Positions 1 to 6,656 of a DNA stretch of 9,548 nt are shown here, in pieces. The DNA is from an uncultured Flavobacteriales bacterium (GTDB lineage: Bacteria; Bacteroidota; Bacteroidia; Flavobacteriales; Weeksellaceae), in contig CALFIE010000061.1 in assembly GCA_937876095.1 (NCBI GenBank), positions 1 through 9,548 of the forward strand, given 5' to 3'. Every line of letters begins with the position of its first letter. Position 1 is the stretch's first letter. The notes below the pieces were generated by a model. That model saw only the letters and a list, made by a program, of their open reading frames with translations, did no database searches and had not been told where the DNA came from. The position numbers and the translations under genes were made by a program.

Positions 1-1
1 G

Positions 2-82
2 ACAATTGATAGAAAATTACTCTATTCCGCCTTCCCCGGAATCCGATCCATCAAACATTACAATGTCGATTTTACGATCTAA
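2..82 (+). CDS. C-terminal fragment of an unidentified protein
   Basis: The reading frame is open from the window edge to a TAA at 80-82 and gives 26 residues, including the segment LLYSAFPGIRSIKHYNVDF. The start lies outside the window. The composition (hydrophobic and aromatic residues, two Pro/Gly turns) reads like a genuine protein end, and its codons (CTC, TCC, GCC, CCC) are more GC-rich than those of the gene that follows. I do not recognise the family, and a short open frame at an edge can be chance, so confidence is low. It has the same orientation as the deacetylase genes but lies about 200 bp upstream of them. Confidence 0.3.
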   Translation, partial: TIDRKLLYSAFPGIRSIKHYNVDFTI

Positions 83-103
83 AAAAATAACCTCCAAACC
101 ACT

Positions 104-226
104 TTAATTTACCTTTCCCAAGATCCAATAAATCCAACGACGCACTAGTAATGTTAAAAATTTATTTTTAAATGATTCTGCATTGATAGAATAATCAAGT
201 TCAAAATAGGTAAACCAATCCTTCAT
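104..226 (-). CDS. possible small ORF or gene remnant, 40 aa
   Basis: A minus-strand ATG at 226-224 opens 40 codons ending in TAA at 106-104. The peptide begins MKDWFTYFELDYSINAESF and ends LVRRWIYWILGKVN: an acidic, aromatic N-terminal half followed by a basic, Trp-rich, amphipathic or hydrophobic helix. The composition looks more protein-like than the usual AT-rich noise. The same frame stays open upstream into the antisense of the next gene, so it could equally be the 3' remnant of a disrupted gene. No ribosome binding site is evident and I recognise no family. It fills most of the 196-bp gap before the first deacetylase gene, where I see no clear promoter consensus for that gene. Confidence 0.25.
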   Translation of the reverse strand: MKDWFTYFELDYSINAESFKNKFLTLLVRRWIYWILGKVN

Positions 227-278
227 ATTTTTATCAATTTTATTAGAACCAGTAAAACAAAAATAAATAATTGTTAAA

Positions 279-2018
279 ATGGGAAGAAAGAAAATATTTT
301 ATCTTTTGTTCGTAAGTGTCTTTTTTAGTGCTCAACAATTTAAAGTGCTTCCAGCAACAAGTACAGCAAGATTCACAAATAAAAACAGAGTTTGGTCTAC
401 TGTTTTTGGAAATGTTAGTGTTTGCCAATGGAAAGACGATAAATTAGCTACGGTCTCTGTTACTATAGATGATAATCATTATCAGCCAGATAATGCATAT
501 TGGATGCAAAAAGCATCTGAAACTGGTTGGAAATGGACCTGGTTTTTAATACCATCAAGAATAGTATCTAACCCTACCTATAATGGTAGTTGGGCTCAGT
601 GGAAAGTAGTTAAAGCAGCAGGACACGATTTACAGTCACATAGTCAAAATCATTGTTCTACAAGTGTGAGTAGCCAAGATTTAGAATATTCGCTTGCTAA
701 GACTAATATTAATAATAATATTACTGGCGCGAATGTTCAAACTTTAGCTTATCCAAATGGTTATCCAGGTTGTAATAATGATTCTGTGGTCGCAAAAAAA
801 TATTATCTTTCTTCTAGAGGAGTTTATGGAGCTGTTCCAGATGTAACTAAAATCAATTTCCATAATGTTAACTCAGTTGGTAATTTCAATGGATTTTTCA
901 ATGCAGAAAGTGATTATTCTTCTTTTACAGGTGCATTAAATCCTGCAAATACAACTAAATTTAGAACTTGGTACGTAGCTTTGTTTCATAATCTTACAAA
1001 TGCTATAAAAACGCAAATAGGATCTGTCTTTACATATCTAAAAAAGAACGAAAGTAATATTTGGGTTGCAACCTATACAGATGCAGCCAAGTATGCAGAA
1101 GAATTTGCAACATGTTCTGTACCAACAGTTGATATGACACCAAATCAAATTAGTTTTGTTTTAAAAGATAAAATGTACAATGCTTGGTATGATCATCCTT
1201 TGACAGTTAAAGTTAACATAACAGGGTGGAATATAGATAAAGTTACTCAGAATGGCTCCATAATTAATTATAAAATTGTTACAAATGGTGCAAATACTTA
1301 TGCTCTTGTAGATGCTATTCCTGATAAAGGTACTGTAGTAATTACTAAAAAAAGTAGTACTTCAGCTTCATATTGTGTACCTAATGTAATAAGCAGTTCA
1401 AAAATTTTAATTTCAAGAGTAAAAATTGGTAATATTAACAATTATACTTCAGGAACAAAATATACTTATTATAGCTCAATTTCAAGTAATGTTCCAAAAG
1501 GAAATAATGTTTTGACTTTAAAATCTTGGTCTAGTTACACAAATCCAACCTACTTTTATAAAGTTTGGATAGATTATAATCAAAATAAAACTTTCGAAAC
1601 AAATGAGTTAATTCTTAATAAATCGCTTAGCGCAATAGGAGAAAACAATTATAACTTTACTATACCTACCACTGCTTTAACTGGTAATACTAGAATGAGA
1701 GTTATGTTATCCAAAGATGTCTCTCCAGAATCGTGCATTGCAATTAATGAAGGAGAAGTAGAAGATTATAATTTGAATATTGTTGCAGCAGGTACTGCAA
1801 GAAATGACATGAATGACAATTTTGATTATACAAAAACTGAAAATCAATCATTAATACAAGATTATGATTTTTACGAAATTTACGATTATCAAATGCGAAT
1901 TGTTAAGAGGTCATTAAGAAAAGAAATATTTGACTACTCTCAATTACCTTCAGGACATTACGTTGTTGTATTTCTTAAAAATAATCAAAAAATAGGAAAT
2001 ATACTAATTAAAAAATAA
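279..2018 (+). CDS. secreted NodB-type polysaccharide deacetylase-like protein with GEVED domain
   Basis: Predicted exported protein of 579 aa. A basic start and hydrophobic core (residues 3-18) with likely cleavage near SA|QQ form a signal peptide. Residues about 50-278 resemble the NodB/carbohydrate esterase 4 fold. Motif 1 is TIDDN (D64, D65; usual form TFDDG). Motif 2 is HSQNH (H121, H125), the metal-binding HxxxH. Motif 3 is AYPNG (157-161), like the AYPYG variant of PgaB/IcaB-type enzymes, and LFH (H237) may be the late catalytic His. A beta-rich linker (about 283-356) follows, then a GEVED domain (about 365-502; WIDYNQN near 430, GEVEDY at 492-497). A short tail (532-579; EIYD, LPSGHY, terminal IKK) resembles the end of T9SS type A sorting domains. 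The family removes N- or O-acyl groups from polysaccharides; the substrate here is unknown. Activity is inferred from motifs only. It probably shares a transcript with the paralogue 4 bp downstream. Confidence 0.8.
   Translation: MGRKKIFYLLFVSVFFSAQQFKVLPATSTARFTNKNRVWSTVFGNVSVCQWKDDKLATVSVTIDDNHYQPDNAYWMQKASETGWKWTWFLIPSRIVSNPTYNGSWAQWKVVKAAGHDLQSHSQNHCSTSVSSQDLEYSLAKTNINNNITGANVQTLAYPNGYPGCNNDSVVAKKYYLSSRGVYGAVPDVTKINFHNVNSVGNFNGFFNAESDYSSFTGALNPANTTKFRTWYVALFHNLTNAIKTQIGSVFTYLKKNESNIWVATYTDAAKYAEEFATCSVPTVDMTPNQISFVLKDKMYNAWYDHPLTVKVNITGWNIDKVTQNGSIINYKIVTNGANTYALVDAIPDKGTVVITKKSSTSASYCVPNVISSSKILISRVKIGNINNYTSGTKYTYYSSISSNVPKGNNVLTLKSWSSYTNPTYFYKVWIDYNQNKTFETNELILNKSLSAIGENNYNFTIPTTALTGNTRMRVMLSKDVSPESCIAINEGEVEDYNLNIVAAGTARNDMNDNFDYTKTENQSLIQDYDFYEIYDYQMRIVKRSLRKEIFDYSQLPSGHYVVVFLKNNQKIGNILIKK
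336..1346 (+). repeat. direct repeat, copy 1 (deacetylase coding region)
   Basis: This stretch encodes residues 20-356 of the first deacetylase and aligns codon for codon with 2083-3093. Many differences are third-position changes, while some blocks are nearly identical, for example around 460-510 against 2208-2255. It is an old gene duplication, not a mobile repeat: no terminal inverted repeats or target duplications are visible. Confidence 0.8.
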
Positions 2019-2022
2019 TACA

Positions 2023-3303
2023 ATGAACAAAAAAATTACATTTTTTATACTGCTATTGTATAGTATTGTGATAAACTCACAGCAGATAAAAGTTCTTGCA
2101 TCTACAACTACACCTAGATTCACGAATAGCAACAGAGTTTGGTCAAGTACATTCGGGAACGTAAATGTTTGCGAATGGAAAGATGATAAGTTAGCAACAG
2201 TTTCAGTTACTATAGATGATAATCATTATCAACCAGATAATGCATATTGGATGCAAAAAGCTTCTGAAACAGGTTGGAAATGGACTTGGTTTTTAATTGC
2301 TTCAAGAATTGATACCAATCCTACATATAACGGAAGTTGGGCACAATGGTCTGTTGTAAAAGCTGCAGGTCATGATTTGCAATCTCATAGTCAAAACCAT
2401 TGTTCTGTAGACATGCAAACAGCCGATTTAGAATATTCACTTGCTAAGACCAATATTAATAATAATATTACAGGTGCAAATGTTCAAACATTAGCTTATC
2501 CAAATGGATATCCTGGTTGTAGTAATGACTCTTTGGTTTCAAAAAATTATTATTTGTCTTCTAGAGGTGTTTATGGTGCAGTTCCTACAGTTACAAAAAT
2601 TAATTTTCATAATGTTAATTCTATTGGTAATTTTAATAATTTTTCTGAGGTAGAAACTCACTTCGCTTCATTTACTGGTGCTTTAAATCCTGCTAATGCC
2701 ACTAAATTTAGAACTTGGTATGTCGCTTTGTTTCACAATTTAACAGATGTAATCAAGACTCAGATTGAGTCAGCGTTTACTTATATTAAACAAAATGAAG
2801 CTGATATTTGGGTGGCAACTTATACAGATGCAGCCAAATATGCACAAGAATTTGCAACAAATTCAATTGCAAATATGAGTGTAACTGCTAATCAAATTAG
2901 TTTTGATTTAAAAGATAAAATGTATGATACTTGGTACGATTATCCTTTAACTATCAAAGTCAATATAAATGGTTGGACCGATTTTACAGTTACACAAAAT
3001 GGCTTACCAATTGGATATAAAGTAGTTACTAATGGTTCTAACAAATACGTTTTTTTAGATGCAGTACCAGATAAAGGTACCGTAGTTTTAACTAATACAT
3101 CCACAACACTTTCGACAATTGAGAATGTTAAAGAAAAAATTGATTTTGATTCTTATGAAATTTATGACACACAATTTAGATTAATAAAACAAAAAACAAA
3201 ATATAAAGTAAATTTTGAGACAGAAGGATTGCCTTCAGGATTTTATTTTATTGTTTTAATTAAAAATAATCAAAAAATAAAATCAATTAATTATAGAAAA
3301 TAG
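2023..3303 (+). CDS. secreted NodB-type polysaccharide deacetylase-like protein, short paralogue
   Basis: Protein of 426 aa, the tandem paralogue of the gene just upstream (4-bp gap, so probably co-transcribed). A signal peptide is clear at 3-19 with likely cleavage near NS|QQ. The deacetylase-like region keeps every candidate active-site residue: D65 and D66 in TIDDN, H122 and H126 in HSQNH, AYPNG at 158-162, and H238 in LFH. Residues 21-357 align without gaps to 20-356 of the first copy. By hand count about 39 of 247 positions differ in the deacetylase part, roughly 84% identity. It has no GEVED domain: the beta-rich linker leads directly to a 49-residue tail (378-426; EIYD, LPSGFY, NNQK) that resembles the end of a T9SS type A sorting signal. 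The gene ends about 70 bp before a bidirectional terminator. Catalytic activity and substrate are inferred and unknown respectively. Confidence 0.8.
   Translation: MNKKITFFILLLYSIVINSQQIKVLASTTTPRFTNSNRVWSSTFGNVNVCEWKDDKLATVSVTIDDNHYQPDNAYWMQKASETGWKWTWFLIASRIDTNPTYNGSWAQWSVVKAAGHDLQSHSQNHCSVDMQTADLEYSLAKTNINNNITGANVQTLAYPNGYPGCSNDSLVSKNYYLSSRGVYGAVPTVTKINFHNVNSIGNFNNFSEVETHFASFTGALNPANATKFRTWYVALFHNLTDVIKTQIESAFTYIKQNEADIWVATYTDAAKYAQEFATNSIANMSVTANQISFDLKDKMYDTWYDYPLTIKVNINGWTDFTVTQNGLPIGYKVVTNGSNKYVFLDAVPDKGTVVLTNTSTTLSTIENVKEKIDFDSYEIYDTQFRLIKQKTKYKVNFETEGLPSGFYFIVLIKNNQKIKSINYRK
2083..3093 (+). repeat. direct repeat, copy 2 (deacetylase coding region)
   Basis: Encodes residues 21-357 of the second deacetylase and is the partner of 336-1346. 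No insertion or deletion is needed to align the two proteins over this span. The copies diverge in length only after it, where the first has the GEVED module. Confidence 0.8.
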
Positions 3304-3370
3304 TTTCAATATATTTTTGATATTTTAATTAACCCATTTTTTAAGAATTAATTTTTTTGGAAAATGAAAT

Positions 3371-3400
3371 AAAAAAGGTGAGAATTTTCTCACCTTTTTT
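3371..3400. terminator. bidirectional rho-independent terminator
   Basis: The stem GGTGAGA (3377-3383) pairs with TCTCACC (3388-3394) across a 4-base loop. It is flanked by six A on the left and six T on the right, which extend the stem and give a U-tract in both directions. It lies between the convergent second deacetylase gene and tyrA. The T-run on its right overlaps the tyrA stop codon (3401-3399), so tyrA ends inside its own terminator. Confidence 0.9.
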
Positions 3401-4241
3401 ATTTAAGAATTTCCCTGATTTTATTGGCATTTAGTATAAGTTCTTCTACTAATTCGTAGTTTTCTTTTTCCAGTGCCGATTTGAATTTTCGGAGTTGAGA
3501 GATGTGTTCATTAAGAACATCTAATACATTTTCTTTGTTTTGTCTGAATATAGGAACCCACATTTCGGGGTGGGATTTTGCCAAACGAACGGTGCTAGAA
3601 AACCCAGAACTTGCCAATTGAAAAATGGTGTCTTCTTCTCGTTCTTTTTCAAGTACGGTATTTGCAAGCGCATAAGAAGTAATGTGTGAAATGTGTGAAA
3701 TGTAAGCTGTATGCATGTCGTGATCGGCAGAATCCATATACAACAAATTCATTTCTAGATTTTGGTAAAGTTTTTCTATTAATGCAACTGCATTTTCGGC
3801 AGAATGTTCTCGGTCGCAAATTACGGCAGCACGACCAGCAAAAGCGTAATCTGTAGCTGCTTTTGGTCCAGAATTTTCGGTTCCCCACATTGGATGTGTT
3901 GCTACAAAACGTTTTCTATTGGGGTGATTTTGTACGATGCTTGTAATTCCAGATTTGGTAGAACCAACATCCATAATTACTTGGTTTTCTTTAATTTGGT
4001 CGAGAATGGTTGGTAGAATTTGGTTGGCTGCATCTACTGGAATTGCTAAAATAAGTAGGTCTGCTTTTGCAATAGCTTCTTGCAATGGTACGATTTCATC
4101 TATAATTCCTAATTCTTTGGCTTCTTGCAGGTGTTGTAGATTTTTGTCGATTCCGAATACGAAACTTGTAAAATTTTTCTTTCGCAGTTTCAGCGCCATA
4201 GAACCACCAATTAGACCGACTCCAATAATTGCAATTTTCAT
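3399..4241 (-). CDS. tyrA: prephenate dehydrogenase
   Basis: NAD-dependent oxidative decarboxylation of prephenate to 4-hydroxyphenylpyruvate in tyrosine biosynthesis (cytoplasm). The 280-aa protein starts directly with the Rossmann strand and dinucleotide loop GVGLIGGS (7-14), with an acidic residue (D32) at the end of the second strand that favours NAD. The substrate domain carries THPMWGTENSG (115-125), the family's catalytic-His motif (H116), and SHISH (182-186), the second conserved His cluster. GFSSTVRLAK and the helical C-terminal segment complete the dimerisation domain. There is no fused chorismate mutase or ACT domain, so it is the monofunctional form. W119 stands where alanine is common (HPMAG). 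It is the last gene of the minus-strand block, 39 bp after the small membrane-protein gene, and it is not next to other aromatic-pathway genes here. Confidence 0.93.
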   Translation of the reverse strand: MKIAIIGVGLIGGSMALKLRKKNFTSFVFGIDKNLQHLQEAKELGIIDEIVPLQEAIAKADLLILAIPVDAANQILPTILDQIKENQVIMDVGSTKSGITSIVQNHPNRKRFVATHPMWGTENSGPKAATDYAFAGRAAVICDREHSAENAVALIEKLYQNLEMNLLYMDSADHDMHTAYISHISHITSYALANTVLEKEREEDTIFQLASSGFSSTVRLAKSHPEMWVPIFRQNKENVLDVLNEHISQLRKFKSALEKENYELVEELILNANKIREILK

Positions 4242-4280
4242 TATCTTGAATTATTCATTAATAATATGTGCTGCAACAGA

Positions 4281-4652
4281 CTATCTCAATTTTTTAATAG
4301 TCGAAAAACGGGCTTCATCTTTGCATTTTTCAAAACTCAATTCCAATTTTGGATTTTTTTTGGGATATCGCAAAACGTATTCAGGGCAAGGTTGTGCTTG
4401 AGCATGGCTTCTATCAAAATCTATTTCGCCGTTGGTAACTATGCTGTCTTTCAGAAATTTTTCAGAAATTTGAAGGGTTTTCATTTCGGTCGAAAAAGCA
4501 TTTGAATATTGAAATTTTTTAGATAAAGTTTCGGCAATTACTCTAGAATTAGGCAAATATCCGCTGCATTTTGCACCTTTTTTATTTAAAATAAAAAACA
4601 CCAAAAGCAAACCAGGAATCAAACCAATCATATAAAATTTGAGTTTTCTCAT
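4281..4652 (-). CDS. small membrane-anchored protein, DUF4258-like
   Basis: Protein of 123 aa with one N-terminal membrane segment (about residues 6-23), a short KKG stretch and then a soluble domain that would probably face the periplasm. Visible motifs are C29 followed by LPNSRVI (33-39), GEIDFDRS (75-82), and two later cysteines (C89, C110). These resemble the small flavobacterial proteins I recall being annotated as DUF4258-containing, often found near alanine dehydrogenase; this comes from memory, not a search. Function is unknown. The gene lies between the alanine-dehydrogenase-like gene (76 bp upstream) and tyrA (39 bp downstream) on the same strand, so co-transcription is plausible. 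The start is supported by the basic MRKLK leading into the membrane helix. Confidence 0.75.
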   Translation of the reverse strand: MRKLKFYMIGLIPGLLLVFFILNKKGAKCSGYLPNSRVIAETLSKKFQYSNAFSTEMKTLQISEKFLKDSIVTNGEIDFDRSHAQAQPCPEYVLRYPKKNPKLELSFEKCKDEARFSTIKKLR

Positions 4653-4675
4653 ATTTTTTAGGATAAAAGATCATT

Positions 4676-4714
4676 AGCAAAAATGTAAAGTCAAAAGAGT
4701 AATTGATTTTTGCT
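4676..4714. repeat. 9-bp inverted repeat in ald/DUF4258 intergenic gap
   Basis: AGCAAAAAT (4676-4684) and ATTTTTGCT (4706-4714) are exact reverse complements separated by 21 bases, in the 76-bp gap between two genes on the minus strand. In that mRNA they could form an A/U-rich stem with a large loop, too weak and without a U-tract for an obvious terminator. They could also be an operator, or chance in AT-rich DNA. Confidence 0.4.
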
Positions 4715-4728
4715 GAAAGCCAATATTT

Positions 4729-5925
4729 TTAGAAAATTAATAAGTTAATATCGTGATAGGTAAGATTGAAACGGTCACAAATCATCTTGTTGGTATGTCT
4801 GCCTTTGTACATATACAAACTTTGTTTCATTTCGTTTTTGCGTACAAGCATATTCTCGAAACCGCCTTCTTCGTCATAATTCAGGAGATAACTCAAGAAA
4901 AAATTAGAAATTGCTTTGGTGGTAGTTCTTGGCATTTTAGAAGTGAGGTTGGGTAAACCACAATGTATCACGTCGTGTTTTATGACATAAGGATTTTCCA
5001 TATCTGTCAATTCTGAAGTTTCTACCACTTTTCCGTTGTCTATAGTTATATCTATTATGATGCTTCCTTTCTTCATTTTCATCACCATATCTTCAGTAAC
5101 AATTGGTACCAAACTTAATTTCGATAGGGCGCAAATTACTACATCTGCTCGTCGTAATGATTTAGATAATTCTTTAGGATCTATAATGGAAGTTGGAACT
5201 CTAGAATCTACCAAAGTATTTAATCTACGTAATTTGGATAGCGAATTGTCAAAAACTTTTACACTTGCACCTAAACCTATTGCTGCTTTGGTTGCAAATT
5301 CGCCCACAATTCCGGCTCCTAAAATGACCACTTCAGTTGGTCTAACTCCAGTAATTCCACCTAGCATAAGTCCATTGGTAAGAGCCAATAATTCTGATGC
5401 GTACAAAATTGAAACTCGACCAGCAATTTCACCTATTAATCGTACCAAAGATAATTGTTTGTACTCATCTATAATAAATTCAAAAGCAATCGCATTGATT
5501 TTTTTTTCGGCCAATTTTTTGAAATATTCTTTGTCACGCAAATTAATTTGTAGTGCCGAAACCAGATAAGAGTTGGGTTTCAGAAAGTCGATTTCTTCGG
5601 AAGTTGGTGGATTGATTTTCAGTACCAAATCTTGTTTAAGCGCTTCACTTGGTGAATTGGTAATTTTGGCACCTGCATCTGCATATTGTAAATCCGTAAA
5701 AAACGAACCACTTCCTGCTCCAGATTCTATGATGATTTGGTGACCATGATCTACCAAAACCTGAACTGCATCTGGAGTTAGACAAGTTCTACGTTCATTT
5801 AAACATGTTTCTTTTGGAACTCCAATGCTGAATTTTTTTTCTTTTTTCACCACCTCTAGTTTCTCTTCTTTTGGTAAGAGTTCTCCTTCTTTGAATGGCG
5901 TGAAAATGCTGCTTGAATTGCTCAT
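4729..5925 (-). CDS. ald: alanine dehydrogenase / PntA-family protein
   Basis: Protein of 398 aa in the alanine dehydrogenase/NAD(P) transhydrogenase alpha family; Ald interconverts L-alanine and pyruvate with NAD. After a 30-residue N-terminal extension of mixed charge, the fold begins at FSIGVPKE. The N-terminal catalytic domain has NERR (R46, matching substrate-binding R15 of the M. tuberculosis enzyme) and EIAGR (166-170). The NAD domain has the loop GAGIVG (203-208), D226 as the ribose-binding acid, and IDITID (291-296), whose second Asp matches catalytic D270. However, the usual Lys (K75 in LKVKEP) is N105 in LKINPP and the catalytic His (H96) aligns with Q126. The label 'alanine dehydrogenase' is therefore conventional and the activity is uncertain. 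A promoter-like element lies about 50 bp upstream. Genes for the small membrane protein and tyrA follow on the same strand. Confidence 0.85.
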   Translation of the reverse strand: MSNSSSIFTPFKEGELLPKEEKLEVVKKEKKFSIGVPKETCLNERRTCLTPDAVQVLVDHGHQIIIESGAGSGSFFTDLQYADAGAKITNSPSEALKQDLVLKINPPTSEEIDFLKPNSYLVSALQINLRDKEYFKKLAEKKINAIAFEFIIDEYKQLSLVRLIGEIAGRVSILYASELLALTNGLMLGGITGVRPTEVVILGAGIVGEFATKAAIGLGASVKVFDNSLSKLRRLNTLVDSRVPTSIIDPKELSKSLRRADVVICALSKLSLVPIVTEDMVMKMKKGSIIIDITIDNGKVVETSELTDMENPYVIKHDVIHCGLPNLTSKMPRTTTKAISNFFLSYLLNYDEEGGFENMLVRKNEMKQSLYMYKGRHTNKMICDRFNLTYHDINLLIF

Positions 5926-6181
5926 TTATTTTAAAAAAAATTATTGAAAAATACCTTATTAAAATTACAGAAGACAAAGATAGTATTTATTCAAAATGTA
6001 TCTCACTAGTACACAAAAAATAAATTCTTTTTTACCGTAAAAGCGACAAAAGAATAGTTTGGAAATAAGTTTTTACAAAGGTTTGCAAAAGAAAAAAAAA
6101 TCAAGACCATTTTGCTAGCTTTTGAAAATCTACTCAGCCATTTTATCTATTGTTTCTTTTGCGGTTTACAAAAATTTTGAT
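5926..6181. other. 256-bp intergenic region between tsaE and ald
   Basis: Between two genes on the minus strand. It holds A/T runs and one promoter-like element for the downstream gene (5975-5982, minus). There is no convincing hairpin terminator after tsaE, so readthrough into ald remains possible. A 34-codon Phe-rich minus-strand ORF (6006-6110) looks like chance translation of T-rich DNA. I see no RNA gene. Confidence 0.5.
5975..5982 (-). promoter_or_regulatory. candidate -7 promoter element for ald
   Basis: TATCTTTG on the minus strand matches the Bacteroidota -7 consensus TAnnTTTG. It lies 50 bp before the ald start, giving a leader of roughly 40 nt. No good TTTG -33 element is seen at the expected distance, so this is a partial match. 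Confidence 0.4.
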
Positions 6182-6589
6182 TTATTCAAAATGAATGATT
6201 CTTTCTGTTCCCTTATTTTCTATAGAAATTTCGTGATGTGGTAAATCTACCAATTCATCTTCGTAGATTTCTGGCCATTCTATGATACAGAGAAAACCTT
6301 CGTTTAAATATTCATCAATACCAATATCGTATACTTCATTTTTGTTTTTTAATCTATAAAAATCAAAATGAAAAACTTTTCCTTTTGGTGTAATATATTC
6401 ATTTACAATCGCATAAGTTGGGCTAGAAACCTGATCTGTGCTACCCAACTTTTTCAATAGAAATTGGGTAAAAGTAGTTTTTCCGGCACCCAAATTTCCT
6501 TTCAGAAACAAAATCGGGTGTTGCAATTTTGGCAGAATTTCTTCAACCACTTGTTGCCAATCTTCCAGTTTATTTATAATGAAATTCAT
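6182..6589 (-). CDS. tsaE: tRNA threonylcarbamoyladenosine biosynthesis ATPase TsaE
   Basis: P-loop ATPase that works with TsaB and TsaD to attach threonylcarbamoyl to A37 of tRNAs reading ANN codons (cytoplasm). Length 135 aa, normal for the family. The Walker A motif is GNLGAGKTTF (31-40). SSPTYAIVNEY (55-65) is the conserved switch-like segment. HFDFYRL (74-80) and IEWPE (103-107) are the other family signatures. It starts 164 bp from the divergent dnaG. Downstream on the same strand, 256 bp away, lies ald. From memory, many flavobacteria place tsaE between porX and ald; no porX is present here. The assignment is secure from the motifs. Confidence 0.95.
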   Translation of the reverse strand: MNFIINKLEDWQQVVEEILPKLQHPILFLKGNLGAGKTTFTQFLLKKLGSTDQVSSPTYAIVNEYITPKGKVFHFDFYRLKNKNEVYDIGIDEYLNEGFLCIIEWPEIYEDELVDLPHHEISIENKGTERIIHFE

Positions 6590-6648
6590 TATTTATTTAC
6601 ATTAATGATGAAATTAAAGAAGTTTTTTTGCTTCTCAAAAAATTTCAA

Positions 6649-6656
6649 CAAAATTA
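6649..6656 (-). promoter_or_regulatory. candidate -7 promoter element for tsaE
   Basis: TAATTTTG on the minus strand fits TAnnTTTG and lies 60 bp before the tsaE start, in the gap shared with divergent dnaG. No matching -33 element is clear, so support is modest. Confidence 0.3.

Noticed and set aside
1..278. Possible mobile-element edge before the deacetylase genes
   Set aside because: No terminal inverted repeats, target duplications, transposase motifs or tRNA attachment site could be seen.
3679..3703. Tandem TGTGTGAAA repeat
   Set aside because: It encodes the conserved SHISH histidine cluster of TyrA, so the repetition is explained by the protein.
3937..4505. Plus-strand ORFs of 154 and 79 codons
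   Set aside because: Antisense to tyrA and the DUF4258-like gene; Ser/Phe/Cys-rich translations without domain features.
5036..5569. 177-codon plus-strand ORF
   Set aside because: Fully antisense to the ald coding region, which has clear family motifs; a shadow frame.
6030..6044. TTTTACCGTAAAA inverted repeat
   Set aside because: Only a one-base centre, so it cannot form a hairpin; a short A/T palindrome expected by chance.
6006..6110. 34-codon minus-strand ORF in the tsaE-ald gap
   Set aside because: Phe-rich product arising from T-runs; no ribosome binding site or recognisable similarity.
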